Of a stretch of 64,000 bases of DNA, positions 31,720-42,395 are shown piece by piece. Position numbers and translations under genes: made by a program. Each line of letters begins with the position of its first letter. Within the stretch, counting starts at the first letter, position 1. The notes under the pieces are model-generated. The model saw only the letters and a list, made by a program, of their open reading frames with translations. It made no database searches and was not told the origin of the DNA. This stretch comes from Merluccius polli (taxonomy: Eukaryota > Chordata > Actinopteri > Gadiformes > Merlucciidae). Location: positions 34,641 through 98,640 of the forward strand of contig JAOPHQ010005197.1 of NCBI GenBank assembly GCA_030340625.1. The letters are read 5' to 3'.

Positions 31720-32221
31720 CTAGCCTGGCAAGCCAGACCCACATCAGAAAGATGTAAGGTCTGGGGCAGCTCCATTGGCAGTGTGGGCGGGATAAACAGT
31801 TGTCTTTCAAGTTCCCTCTGCACGCAATAGGATAGCGCTACAACCAATCAGAGCAACGAAGAAGGTGACGTAGTGAGAGCGACGGCTCTGACTACGTAAT
31901 TAATCAAAACTCCGAATACATATTTCTTTTCGAGGAAAGACTTCAGTGCCATTCTTTGTTCTTTTCTCAAATAAAATGTTAACTTCAAGTCTCGAAGAGT
32001 CGCGGCCAAAGCCGAGTCGAAAGACAGCCGTTCGCCAGCAGCAGCAGCCATTGTTTACCTCTAACACGGAACCGTCGCAACTCTGTGGTCATGGTAGCCC
32101 GACTTTCGACTCCGCCCCTCACGCTGTGATTGGTCTGACATACTTTGTGTTTCCAGCACCAAAAAGCCGACGGAGCCGTGCTAAACCTACCTAGCTAGGG
32201 GGTGTCTAGATTTCTAGGCTA
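31720..32221. mobile_element. hAT-like MITE carrying a RecQ-like gene fragment, copy 2
   Basis: Same family as 15335-15749, in reverse orientation. The 8-bp duplication is CTACTGCT (31712-31719 and 32222-32229). The captured frame starts at ATG 32051 on the minus strand (MAAAAGERLSFDSAL, LRKEQRMALKSFLEKKYVFGVL). Confidence 0.8.
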
Positions 32222-32692
32222 CTACTGCTCTGCTTTCTGCTCAAGAATCGGCATTGTTGTCATGGCAACATGGAGCGTCTCTAGCCAGTTCGGAGTAGCC
32301 ATCTTTGTTACTGAACTCAGGGTCCTCTGAGTTCAGACGAGTTGACGAGTCGTATTTCCGACCTCGGGGGCGTTCTATTTGCAACTTCCGGTTCGTAACT
32401 CGGAAATCCGACTCGCAGATCGAGTCGGGTGGACAAATGGAACGCACCATAATCCATATATTGTGGAAATCGCGATACAAGAGAAGAAGCAATTTCTCAC
32501 GTCGACAACGCAACGGTGTGTCAATAGCTCGTTCAAGATGAACTGCGCCTCGCCTGGAAGGTGAACGAGACCAAGCGGAAGCAGCAGGGGAGGATGACAA
32601 AAAGCTGCAGTCAAGTCGGACAGTTTCCAGCCACTGCCAAGGAATAAACAGGAAGTCACAAAAATATTTACATCCTGTTAGATCATCTGTAG

Positions 32693-33149
32693 CATAGACA
32701 TAATATACGTAGACACCTCATGACATGCTGGAACGTAACCCAGCGTTGCCGCCATATTGGTTGGGTCTCCTCACTCTAGTCTAGCATAGGAATTAACGGG
32801 AGAGCAAGCTATGCCAGTATTTTGTGCAGCTTACGGCGCAGTATTGACACCAGATCGTGTGGGATTACCTTTCACAAGTAAGATTGAACAATAATTCTTA
32901 TTATTTAAAAAAAAAATCGTCCTGTATCATAAATAAATCTCTGCCGTTTGTAACAAACCAAACCGTGTGAAAATCCGGTAAAAATTCGGGGAGTTATGCT
33001 TATTATTGTAGTTGGGGATACACCTACCTCAGTAGAAATAAATGCACTGGGGGCGCACTGGGGACCCATCCAAGATGGCGGCCGCGCTGATACGTCAGCT
33101 CCAACAGGCAGCGTCAGTCTATGAGGCGTCTACGTATATTATGTCTATG
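32693..33149. mobile_element. P-like non-autonomous element with THAP-like exon
   Basis: The ends CATAGACATAATATACGTAGAC are mirrored, and ATCTGTAG duplicates at 32685-32692 and 33150-33157. From ATG 32811 a short frame reads MPVFCAAYGAVLTP, like the start of a THAP zinc finger with the second Cys replaced by Ala, followed by a consensus donor (GTAAGA). Both the 8-bp duplication and a THAP domain fit the P superfamily. Confidence 0.6.
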
Positions 33150-33377
33150 ATCTGTAGGCTACCTGTAGTTTGTAGAACATGGAAGGAATTGTGTATGCAT
33201 TCTTGATCGCCGAAGAAATTGAATCATCAGTCCAGACGTTCTCACAGCTACATAGGCTACACATGGGAAGGACAAGCAGCAAAGGTGTCTTATAATCTTT
33301 ATTTATTGATGTATTTATATTTGGAATTATATACATTATATACAGGTATGTGGGAATATGAATGTTATATACGTAAC

Positions 33378-33394
33378 CTTTATTATTATTATTA

Positions 33395-33452
<58 letters not shown>
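33378..33452. repeat. (ATT)n microsatellite
   Basis: About 25 ATT units with a GTT interruption. The polyasparagine and polytyrosine frames are artefacts. Confidence 0.98.
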
Positions 33453-33499
33453 CATCATCATCAACCACACAAAATGTTTGTTAACATATTAAACCTTCA

Positions 33500-34190
33500 T
33501 TGCACAACATGAGATTCATATATTTTAGCATTAAATATAACAATTACAAAGAAAATCAGGATTTGCGATAAAACGTCATGTTTGTAGTCCTGATTAAGAG
33601 CCAATCAGCTCTTTGATTGTGCGACAGCCAGGCGTTTCCCCATCATGCCCTGAGATCTTGCAGTCGGTGGAGAGCAACTGCGGCGCCTGGCTCTAAAAAC
33701 TGCGGCCGCCTTGATCTCGTGAGATTATCGTTGCCGGCGCGTGTCTGACGTCAGAGCAAGTCGGGATCAAGTCGGACACAAATCTAACCGGCATGCATTG
33801 CGCGGTGGTCGCCGGTGATGGATTCTGCGCAGGCCTGGCTCATCTCGAACGAGCCTTTCATTCAAGACCGGTCGTTACAAACACGGCTGAGTGACACGGC
33901 TCTGCCCGTGATGTCAACAAGCCAGGTCGGCATCATTAAAGAGACAGCGTCCCTAATACTGGAACGAGCTAACACATTAACATGTCGTGCGGAACGCACG
34001 TCAGATCAAAGTATAACGACAGCGTAGCTGAGCAAGGGAAATACATATCAACATACATTATGGTGAATTATCTCCATATGTCCACTACAATATAATGAAG
34101 GTGTATGCGGTCTCAGTGTTAGAAAGTCTCTTATTTTCCCTCGTCATCGTCGCACAAATTACCATATTCATTTTGGATATGTAGGCTACG
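33500..34190. other. Unassigned interior of the outer foldback element
   Basis: It holds a GC-richer part (33600-34025) with a short plus-strand frame from 33815. No family was recognised. It may belong to the unique centre of the outer copy. Confidence 0.4.
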
Positions 34191-34970
34191 TACGCAATTG
34201 AAGATATCACAATGACATTTTGACTAGTGGAAATTCTTTTTTTGATATCTAAACTTCAATCCTGACTAGTTGTAAAAGGAATTGTAGATATCTCAAGGAT
34301 AATTGTTACTAGTACAAATATCATTTTCACTAGTTACAATTGTATTTCATATATCTGATATGCAAGTTATCTGTAATGACATTCTTACTAGTTACAAGCT
34401 GATATATCAATAATTTAATTTTCACTGGTCAGAATTGAATTTTAGATATCTACAATTCTATTTATGATAGGCCTACCTGTAATGTAAGAGCAATTGAAGA
34501 GATCTACAATGAACATTGCCACAAGTAAGAATTAGTTTGTTGATATCAACAATTTACATTTCCACTAGTGAGAATTGAATTGTTGAGAGAGATCAATAAT
34601 TAACATTTTGACTGGTGAGAATTGAGTTGTAGATATCATTAATTAGATTTGCAACTAGTCAAATTTACATTATGGATATGTCGACTTGGAATTATAACAC
34701 GTCAAAATTGAATTATAGATAGGCCTATCTGTAATTGAGTTTGAATAGAAATCAATGGTAAAAGTGGACTAGTTGTAATTAAGTTACAGATATCTACAAT
34801 TACAATTTTCCACTAGTATGAAATGAATTGTAGATATCTTTAATCATAATTGCTACTAGTCAAAATTACATTGATAGGTTGGCTTTGAATTCTATCTAGT
34901 CAAAAAGCAATTGTTGATATCTACATTTGCTATTACCTCTACTGATTAAATGTTTAACCGGCTTGCCATA

Positions 34971-35472
34971 GGGAGCCCCCTAGTGTTAAGAAAAGGGCCT
35001 GACGTCTGCTGTCTCATTGAACAACTGTATGCCGATATTATGCCCTGAGATGTCCACCCAGATGTTATTATACCCTGAGATGTCCAAAATACTGTAGTAG
35101 AATATAGCACTATTAGGCTACTAGGAGAAATAGTATAGGTCTAAAACACTAGTATAAACTGAACCACTAAAATAAAAATACCAAATATAAAAACAGTTCC
35201 AGAAACATCTCGAGCAGCAGAGGGCAGTGTGGGCCAGGGATATATGGATATATAGTATTATATCATATTATCATATTATATTAATTATATTATTTAGGTT
35301 TGGTTGAAGGAAATTCTACTCGAGTCGTCATGGTTACAACTCAATGGACCAATGAGGCACATAATCAATAACCAAACTGATATTATTATAGATTACAGAC
35401 GTTATGAGGTCTTATCGACTAGTTATTAGTTTATTAATGTATTAATGAGTCACTTTCTATAATATAGGCCTA
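34971..35472. other. Intergenic AT-rich DNA
   Basis: A short duplication of TACCCTGAGATGTCCA (35040-35085) is the only structure seen. Confidence 0.5.
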
Positions 35473-35590
35473 AGGGGCGATTCTAGGGTCAGAGCTTTAG
35501 GGGTGCTGAGCACCCAATGAGCCCCACTGCCACCACCCACCCTTTTTTCACACAAAAACAAAAAATATGTCTATTGAAAAATAACTTTAT

Positions 35591-35683
<93 letters not shown>

Positions 35684-36655
35684 TAACGCTAGGAGTTAGT
35701 ATATACTATGCCCCCATGAATGTGATGTGATTATTATTGTTGCAAAGCCTGGTTCAGGTTAAATCCTCTGTAAAACATGAATGAATACAGCAAAAGAAAA
35801 ACATTTAACTTTATTTTATTGTCTGGTTTGATAGTCAGACAACTGAAAAATAACAGATATAAATCTATGAATAAATAACAATTAATTAAAAAAGCCACAG
35901 TGAGTGTTTTCACACATACTGGTGGTATACAGTGATATGTCGTTTCGTTTTTCAGCTCGTACACACGTTTGTTTTCGCTCTGGTCCAAACGCCGCACCAC
36001 TGGCAGGGCTTCATGTTTCCATGACGACGGACCAGAAAAGACGCGCGTGACGTCATGTTGACATGACTCCCGATTGTTAAAATGAGTCTCAAAGACAAAG
36101 TAACGATAAACTTTAACAACAGAGACACACGTACGCACTACACAGGTACTTGTGGCGCTGCTGTTTTTGCTTAATAAATGGACCGCTCCAGTTCGACTGT
36201 AGCCGCGCTAATGGCGCTAACGGAGCTAACCGGGCTAACTGGTAAACGGTGCCTGGACTCCAGCACTCACCGATATGGTATCGGAATCGGAATAACTCTC
36301 GGTAAAAGGAAAGAAGTGTGAGACACAGCTTTGGAGCAACTTACTTAGTTGATTCACAACACTACAACTAAACGGATCTCACTCTGCGTGAGTCGCGCGT
36401 CCGGTCGGGCTGCGGAGCGGTGCAGAGGAGAAGGAGGGGTGAGAAGAGGATGATACCATTTGCTAAGCGGGGATGTTTTCATTTTCGTCCTTTATATTTT
36501 AAACCACAAACTACGGAGTATGTTTTGGACATTATTTAACCCTGTCAAAGACAAACACAATTTTTAGAATAACATTTCTTACCCAAGTTTTAGGGGTGCT
36601 GAGCCTGTTTTTAGGGGTGCTTCAGCACCCCTAAAAATGGGCTAGCCTCGCCCCT
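35473..36655. mobile_element. Element with AGGGGCGATTCTAG / TTAGGGGTGCT ends
   Basis: AGGGGCG...TTTAGGGGTGCTGAGCACCC at the left is mirrored by GGGTGCT...CTAGCCTCGCCCCT at the right. It contains a (CA)n run at 35596-35680 and a CpG-rich part at 35940-36430. No transposase was recognised. The flanks show no clear duplication. Confidence 0.6.
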
Positions 36656-36920
36656 GCTGTATAATAATCATAATAATCATAATCATAATAATATAAAAGT
36701 AACATCACATTCACAGTAATAATTTAATAATATTCTGTAATATTCTAACATAATTTAACAGGTATGTTGAGATAAATTCAATACTCAGCGACTTCACTGA
36801 GACCTGATGGTCTCTTGACAGGAGGACGAGAAGGAGGAGGAGGACACGACCCCCTAGGGAGGTGGTCACCGTTAACCCCGTTACCAAGGGAACGGCGTCC
36901 CCACCACCACGCCGTCGGAC

Positions 36921-36927
36921 TATAAAA
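36921..36927 (+). promoter_or_regulatory. Possible TATA box of the tal1-like gene
   Basis: TATAAAA lies about 240 bp before the predicted ATG at 37169, with a (CA)n tract (36966-37080) between them. Placement fits a core promoter, but no transcript data are available. Confidence 0.4.
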
Positions 36928-36964
36928 GGAAGAACTCTGATGTTTGATCCTCAGAGAGACGGAG

Positions 36965-37036
<72 letters not shown>

Positions 37037-37040
37037 TAAA

Positions 37041-37085
<45 letters not shown>

Positions 37086-37168
37086 TAATACACGCTCACA
37101 CACTGCTACACACACTAGTATACACACTCACACACACCGGGACCTCCGCTTTTAAAGTCGCTCTGAGG

Positions 37169-37210
37169 ATGCGCTATGACGCGCAGCCGCACGCCGCCCA
37201 GACCAGGTAG

Positions 37211-37249
<39 letters not shown>

Positions 37250-37711
37250 ACTACACACACCACTACACACACACACACACACACACAGCTACACACACAC
37301 CACTACACACACACACACACACACACCGCTAAACACACACACACCACACACACACACACCACTACAGTACACACACACACACCGCTACACACACACGCTA
37401 TTAAGATAAGATAGCACTTAGCAGACCTGTATAGCATCGTATTAATATCTATGATCCCTATTTGTCACTAATAGTCTTGGTATTTAATATGTAGTATCAT
37501 ATTACTATTGTATTATTATTATGATTATTATTATGGTTATGATTATTATTATTGCTATTATTATGATTATGATGATGATGATGATTATTATTATTATTAT
37601 TATGTAGTATTAGTATGTATTATTGTAGTTTTGTTCTCATTCTGAACCGATCCTGCAGCGGAGCGGAGAGCGTGGAAATGAACCAGAGACACGGACCTTA
37701 CCACGGTAAGG

Positions 37712-37785
<74 letters not shown>

Positions 37786-39212
37786 AAATATATTAATTAC
37801 TATATTCTCTATAGAACCATCACTATATTATAGAAATATATTTAACGAACTATATTATATAAATATGTATAACCGTTACTATATTCTCTATAGAACTATC
37901 ACTATATTATATAAATATATATAACTTACTATATTCTCTATAGAACTATTACTATATTATATAAATATATATAACTATTACTATATTCTCTATAGAACTA
38001 TTACTATATTATAGAAATATATATAACTATTACTATATTCTCTATAGAACTATTACTATATTATAGAAATATATATAACTGTTACTATATTCTCTATAGA
38101 ACTATTACTATATTATAGAAATATATATAACTATTACTATATTCTCTATAGAACTATTACTATATTATAGAAATATATTTAACTTACTTTATTCTCTATA
38201 GAAATATTACTATATTATTTAAATATATTTAACTAACTATATTTTATAAATATGTATATAACTATTACTATATTATATAAATATATTTAAATGTTACTAT
38301 ATTCTCTGTAGAACTATTACTATATTATAGAAATATATATAACTATTACTATATTCTCTATAGAACTATTACTATATTATAGAAATATATATAACTATTA
38401 CTGTCTATAGAACTATTACTATATTATAGAAATATATATAACTATTACTATATTCTCTATAGAACTATTACTATATTATAGAAATATATATAACTATTAC
38501 TATATTCTCTATAGAACTATTGCTATATTCTCTATAGAACTATTACTATATTCTCTATTGAACTATTACTATATTATATAAATATATATTACCGTTACTA
38601 TATTCTCTATAGAACTATTAATATATTATAGAAATATATATAACTATTACTATATTCTCTATAGAACTATTAATATATTATAGAAATATATATAACTATT
38701 ACTATATTTTCTATAGAACTATTACTATATTCTCTATAGAACTATTAAATTAGTACTAATACTAGGAGCCACCAAGTACAGTCAGACAGTCTTCTCCTGT
38801 TTCTACTGGGAGCTGACCAGTACGAGTGTGTTTCTGGTTAGAGCTTGTGTCTAAACACCCTCCCCCTCCAGGTTCAGGGTGGAAGGAAGTACGTCAGCGG
38901 GTGTCAACCAATAGCAGGGAGCGCTGGCGCCAGCAGAGCGTGGGCGGAGCGTTCTGCGAGCTGCGGGCGCTGCTACCGGCCCACCCCCCCGACAGGAAGC
39001 TGAGCAAAAACCAGACGCTGCGCCTGGCACTGCGCTATATCCACTTCCTGTCCACACTCGCTGCAGAGCAGGAGGGGTCCGAGGGGCGGAGCCTTAGTGA
39101 CCAGGTGGGGTCTGGGGGGCGAAGCCTTAGTGATCAGGTGGGGTCGGGGGGGGCGGAGCCTGCAGTGTGGTCAGGTGTTACCAGACATCCTGTCGTCTCC
39201 CTCCAGCTGTGA
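37169..39212 (+). CDS. TAL1/LYL1-family bHLH transcription factor, divergent
   Basis: Three exons join in frame: 37169-37206 (ends before GTAGGT), 37659-37705 (after CCTGCAG, before GTAAGG) and 38872-39212 (after CCTCCAG). This gives about 141 residues. The bHLH lies in exon 3: basic region VSTNSRERWRQQ, helix 1 GGAFCELRALLPAHPP, loop DRKLSKN, helix 2 QTLRLALRYIHFLSTLAAEQ. This is the TAL1/TAL2/LYL1 signature; such factors pair with E proteins on E-boxes in blood and vessel progenitors. Several residues differ from the strongly conserved TAL1 consensus, and the long TAL1 N-terminus is absent. The 3' end is uncertain: exon 3 may read to the stop at 39212 or splice at one of three repeated CAG|GTGGGG or TCAG|GTGTTA sites into a downstream exon ending CDSFLYDSSPGG...HRYR at 39297. 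Position beside pdzk1ip1 supports a tal1 relative. Confidence 0.8.
37717..38745. repeat. (AT)n and a ~52-bp minisatellite in the tal1-like intron
   Basis: (AT)n at 37717-37770 is followed by about 18 units of CTATTACTATATTCTCTATAGAA-TATTACTATATTATAGAAATATATATAA. Confidence 0.95.
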
Positions 39213-39446
39213 CAGCTTCCTGTATGACAGCAGCCCTGGTGGCTCCACTGAGGTCCTTAGCTCTCCCGGGTCCTCCGACTCTCACCGGTACCGATGACCT
39301 CTAGGTGACCTCCAGTTGCTGTTGTAAGCAGCTAATTTTGTTGTTGGCGCCATGTTGGAACCACAGATATACCATGTGACCAGTAGCTGACCAATCAGCT
39401 GGAAGAATAATGTGATATTCACTTTATAATGTCATGTGATAATCAC

Positions 39447-39452
39447 AATAAA
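39447..39452 (+). terminator. Polyadenylation signal, tal1-like gene
   Basis: AATAAA lies 150-235 bp after the two possible stop codons, before the AT-rich minisatellite. Confidence 0.5.
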
Positions 39453-39459
39453 GTGATTG

Positions 39460-40760
39460 TGGAACATGTTATTAGTTAACATTTTCTTGTGTTATTGTTG
39501 AATATGTTATCATAATGTTATTGTTGTATATGTTTATGTATATGTGTAATGCTATTACTGAACATGTTATTATAAGGCTATTTGTGAACAGGTTATTATA
39601 ATGTTATTATTGAACATATGTTGAATTGTTGAATATGTTTTTATGTTATTGTTGAGCATGTTAATATGTCATTATTGAACAGGTGATGTTATTAACATGT
39701 AATTTTAATATTATTAATTGAACATGTTATCACAATGTTATTATTGAACATGTTATCATAATGTTATTATTGAACATGTAATGTTATAATAGAACATTTC
39801 ACAATAGTGTTATTTTTCAACATGTTATTGCAATGTTATTATTGATCATGTTGTATTGAACATGTCATTATAGTGTTGTTATTGAACATAGTACATTATT
39901 ATTGAACATGTTTCGTATTGTTGAACATGTTATTATAGTGTTATTATTGAACATGTTATTACAATGTTATTGCTGAAAATGTTATTATAGTGTTATTATT
40001 GAACATTTTATTGTAGTGTTATTGTTGAACATTTTATTATAGTGTTATTATTGAACATGTTATTAAAGTGTTATTATTTAACATGATATTGATGTAAATG
40101 TTTTGTAAATGCAACCTTGTAACAAATAAATTAAAATTCACTTTGTTGCTGAGTTTTGTTGCTTTGTTAACATTGAGTTCAGCTGGAGCAGAATACCACA
40201 AACATTATGCTCATTAAGAAATGACTCAGGCCTGTACATATATCTTCAGACTATATTGAACAGGTTATTTTATTATTGAACATGTTATTATAATATTATT
40301 ATTCAACATGGTATTTTAATGTTATTATTATTGAGCATATAATATTATTATAGAACATGTTATAATTGTGTTATTATTCAACATGTTATTGCAATGTTAT
40401 CATTGAACATGTTATATTATTATAATTGAACATGTCATTACAATGTTATTATTGAACATAGTATATTATTCTTGAACTTGTTTGTTATTTTTGAACATGT
40501 AATAGTGTTATTATTGAACATGTTATTAAAGTGTTATTGTTGAACATGTTATTATAGTTTTCTTACTGAACATGTTATTATAATGTTATTATTGAACATA
40601 GTATATTATTATTGAACATGTTTTTTATTGTTGAACATGTCATTATAGTGTTATTATTGAACATGTAATTATAGTGTTATTGTTAAGCATGTTATTACAA
40701 TGTTATTATTGAACATGTTATTATAGTTTATTATTGAACATGTTATTCATGTAAATGTTT
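39460..40760. repeat. AT-rich minisatellite (GTTATTATTGAACATGTTATTATA)
   Basis: Roughly 27-bp units with many variants. A 160-bp block (GTAAATGTTTTGTAAATGCAACC... to CTTCAGACTATAT) is present twice, at about 40093-40255 and 40753-40915, so the array also grew by larger duplication. Confidence 0.9.
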
Positions 40761-40905
40761 TGTAAATGCAACCTTGTAACAAATAAATGAAAATTCACTC
40801 AGAGTTTTGTTGCTTTGTTTTGTTACTGTAATGAGTTCAGCTGGAGCAGAATACCACAAACATTATGCTCATTAAGAAATGACTCAGACCTGTACATATA
40901 TCTTC

Positions 40906-40912
<7 letters not shown>

Positions 40913-40964
<52 letters not shown>
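40913..40964. repeat. (AT)n microsatellite
   Basis: Uninterrupted AT run after the second 160-bp block. Confidence 0.97.
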
Positions 40965-40968
<4 letters not shown>

Positions 40969-40999
40969 AGTCTGAATAAGTCTGAATAACAGTCAGACT

Positions 41000-41760
41000 T
41001 AACGAAAGTAATAACAGCAAACTAAGAAATATAACAATATATTTTGTATGTTTTGTTTGTCTTTCCCAGAATGCCGAGGGAACTGTTCTGGGCAGCTTTC
41101 CCACCACAGAGACACCAGGAGCCAATCAGAGAGATGCTATCAGGGCCCAGCGGGCGGGGCTAAGGCATCTCAGGGGCGGGACCTGTCAATCTAACAAGTC
41201 ATTGATGAGTGACCTTTGAGCTAACGAGTGATAACAATCTCAGCCAATCAGAGACACTTGGTCCCACAGGAGCAGAGGTGTGTGTGTGTGAGATGGTGGC
41301 TCAACAGAGGTTCCCAGTGTTGTTTATACCACTGCATTGTTAAATACCGTACTTGATCCTGATTGGTCAACAGCATTCCAAGGTGTGCATAATGTTTGTT
41401 TTTGTTTTGAATCAATGCGCTACAAATCCAACATTAACAACAATGTTTAAATACAATTATCCACCGTTTCCATGACAACACAAACATTATGCTCAAGGCA
41501 CTGTGGAAGAAAATTTAATTTCAGCTGATTGAGTTGATAAAAACCCAATAATGTTCTAGAGGAAAGTAACTCATATCTAATAATTTGGGTTAGGGTAGAG
41601 GGGAGGGAGAGGGGAAAAGGCAGAGGGAGAAGGCGGAGGGAGAAGGGGAGGAGGGGGAGGGGGAGGGGGAGAGGGTTCCCAGGGTTGTAAAGGTCCATTA
41701 ATACAGGGTGGCTTTGGGGCGTGGAGCACACACACACACCGCTACACACAGACACACACA

Positions 41761-41807
<47 letters not shown>

Positions 41808-42290
41808 CTGGGAGGCATTGTCAATTAACTTAACAATCACCTGATTTTATATATATGTGTGTGATTGGTCAGGCCTTTTAAACCCTCAAATGTGCACATA
41901 TTTCTGTGTGTGCTTCAACAGTAATATTATAGTGAAGTATTAACAGTAATATTCTATTATCTGGTGATGTATTAAAACTAGTCCTCAACAAAACCACCAG
42001 ACGCCAAAGTCCGAGCGGCTCCCCGCTCCTCTCTACTTCCTGTCTGAGCGGCCACTTCCTGCTGGCTGGGCCAGGTGTGTGTTAATGAGTGATGGAGACA
42101 CAGAGCAGATGGAGTGAACAGTTAATGATTAGCTGCTGTGTCACAGTCTCGTGTTGCTCTTCTGGTCCAGAACCACAGACACCACTCCTCTCTCTCTCTA
42201 GATCTGTCTATCTCTCTCTCTTCGTCTGTATCTCTCTCTCTTCGTCTGTATCTCTCTCTCTCTCTCTTCGTCTATATCTCTCTCTCTTTG

Positions 42291-42333
<43 letters not shown>

Positions 42334-42395
42334 CTCTCACTCACTGACCCTCTGGGGGTAGAGCAAGGACCAGGTGTTCTGAGGAGCAGCAGAAG
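41000..42395. other. Upstream region of pdzk1ip1
   Basis: It contains two GC-box-like motifs (GGGCGGGGC at 41152-41160, GGGGCGGGAC at 41173-41182), a G/A-rich tract (41590-41680), (CA)n at 41730-41806 and (TC)n at 42190-42345. The 42190-42345 repeat ends about 50 bp before the ATG. No TATA box was recognised near the start. Confidence 0.5.

Larger units (their letters stand above)
30603..32449. mobile_element. TGGTGCGTTCYATTTGTC element with TAA duplication
   Basis: The inverted ends TGGTGCGTTCTATTTGTC and GACAAATGGAACGCACCA are flanked by TAA (30600-30602 and 32450-32452), a PIF/Harbinger-type duplication. It has been expanded by two nested hAT-like elements. No transposase frame was recognised. 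Confidence 0.7.
22291..34970. mobile_element. AGATATCT/ACTAGTC foldback element, outer copy 3
   Basis: The left end TGGCAAGCCGTTTTAACATTTAATCAGTAG mirrors the right end at 34943-34970. AGATATCT/ACTAGT arms lie at 28883-29110, 30322-30480 and 34195-34940. The interior is expanded by nested elements: copy 2 with its Gypsy element, 29111-30321, 30603-32449 and 32693-33149. No target duplication was recognised for this outer copy. Confidence 0.65.

Noticed and set aside
33145..33512. Polyasparagine and polytyrosine proteins
   Set aside because: Products of (ATT)n read in two directions.
37169..39212. TAL2 or LYL1 identity for the bHLH gene
   Set aside because: Some residues (LLP, PDRKLSKN) are LYL1-like, but adjacency to pdzk1ip1 favours the TAL1 locus; no symbol was given because the tree is needed.
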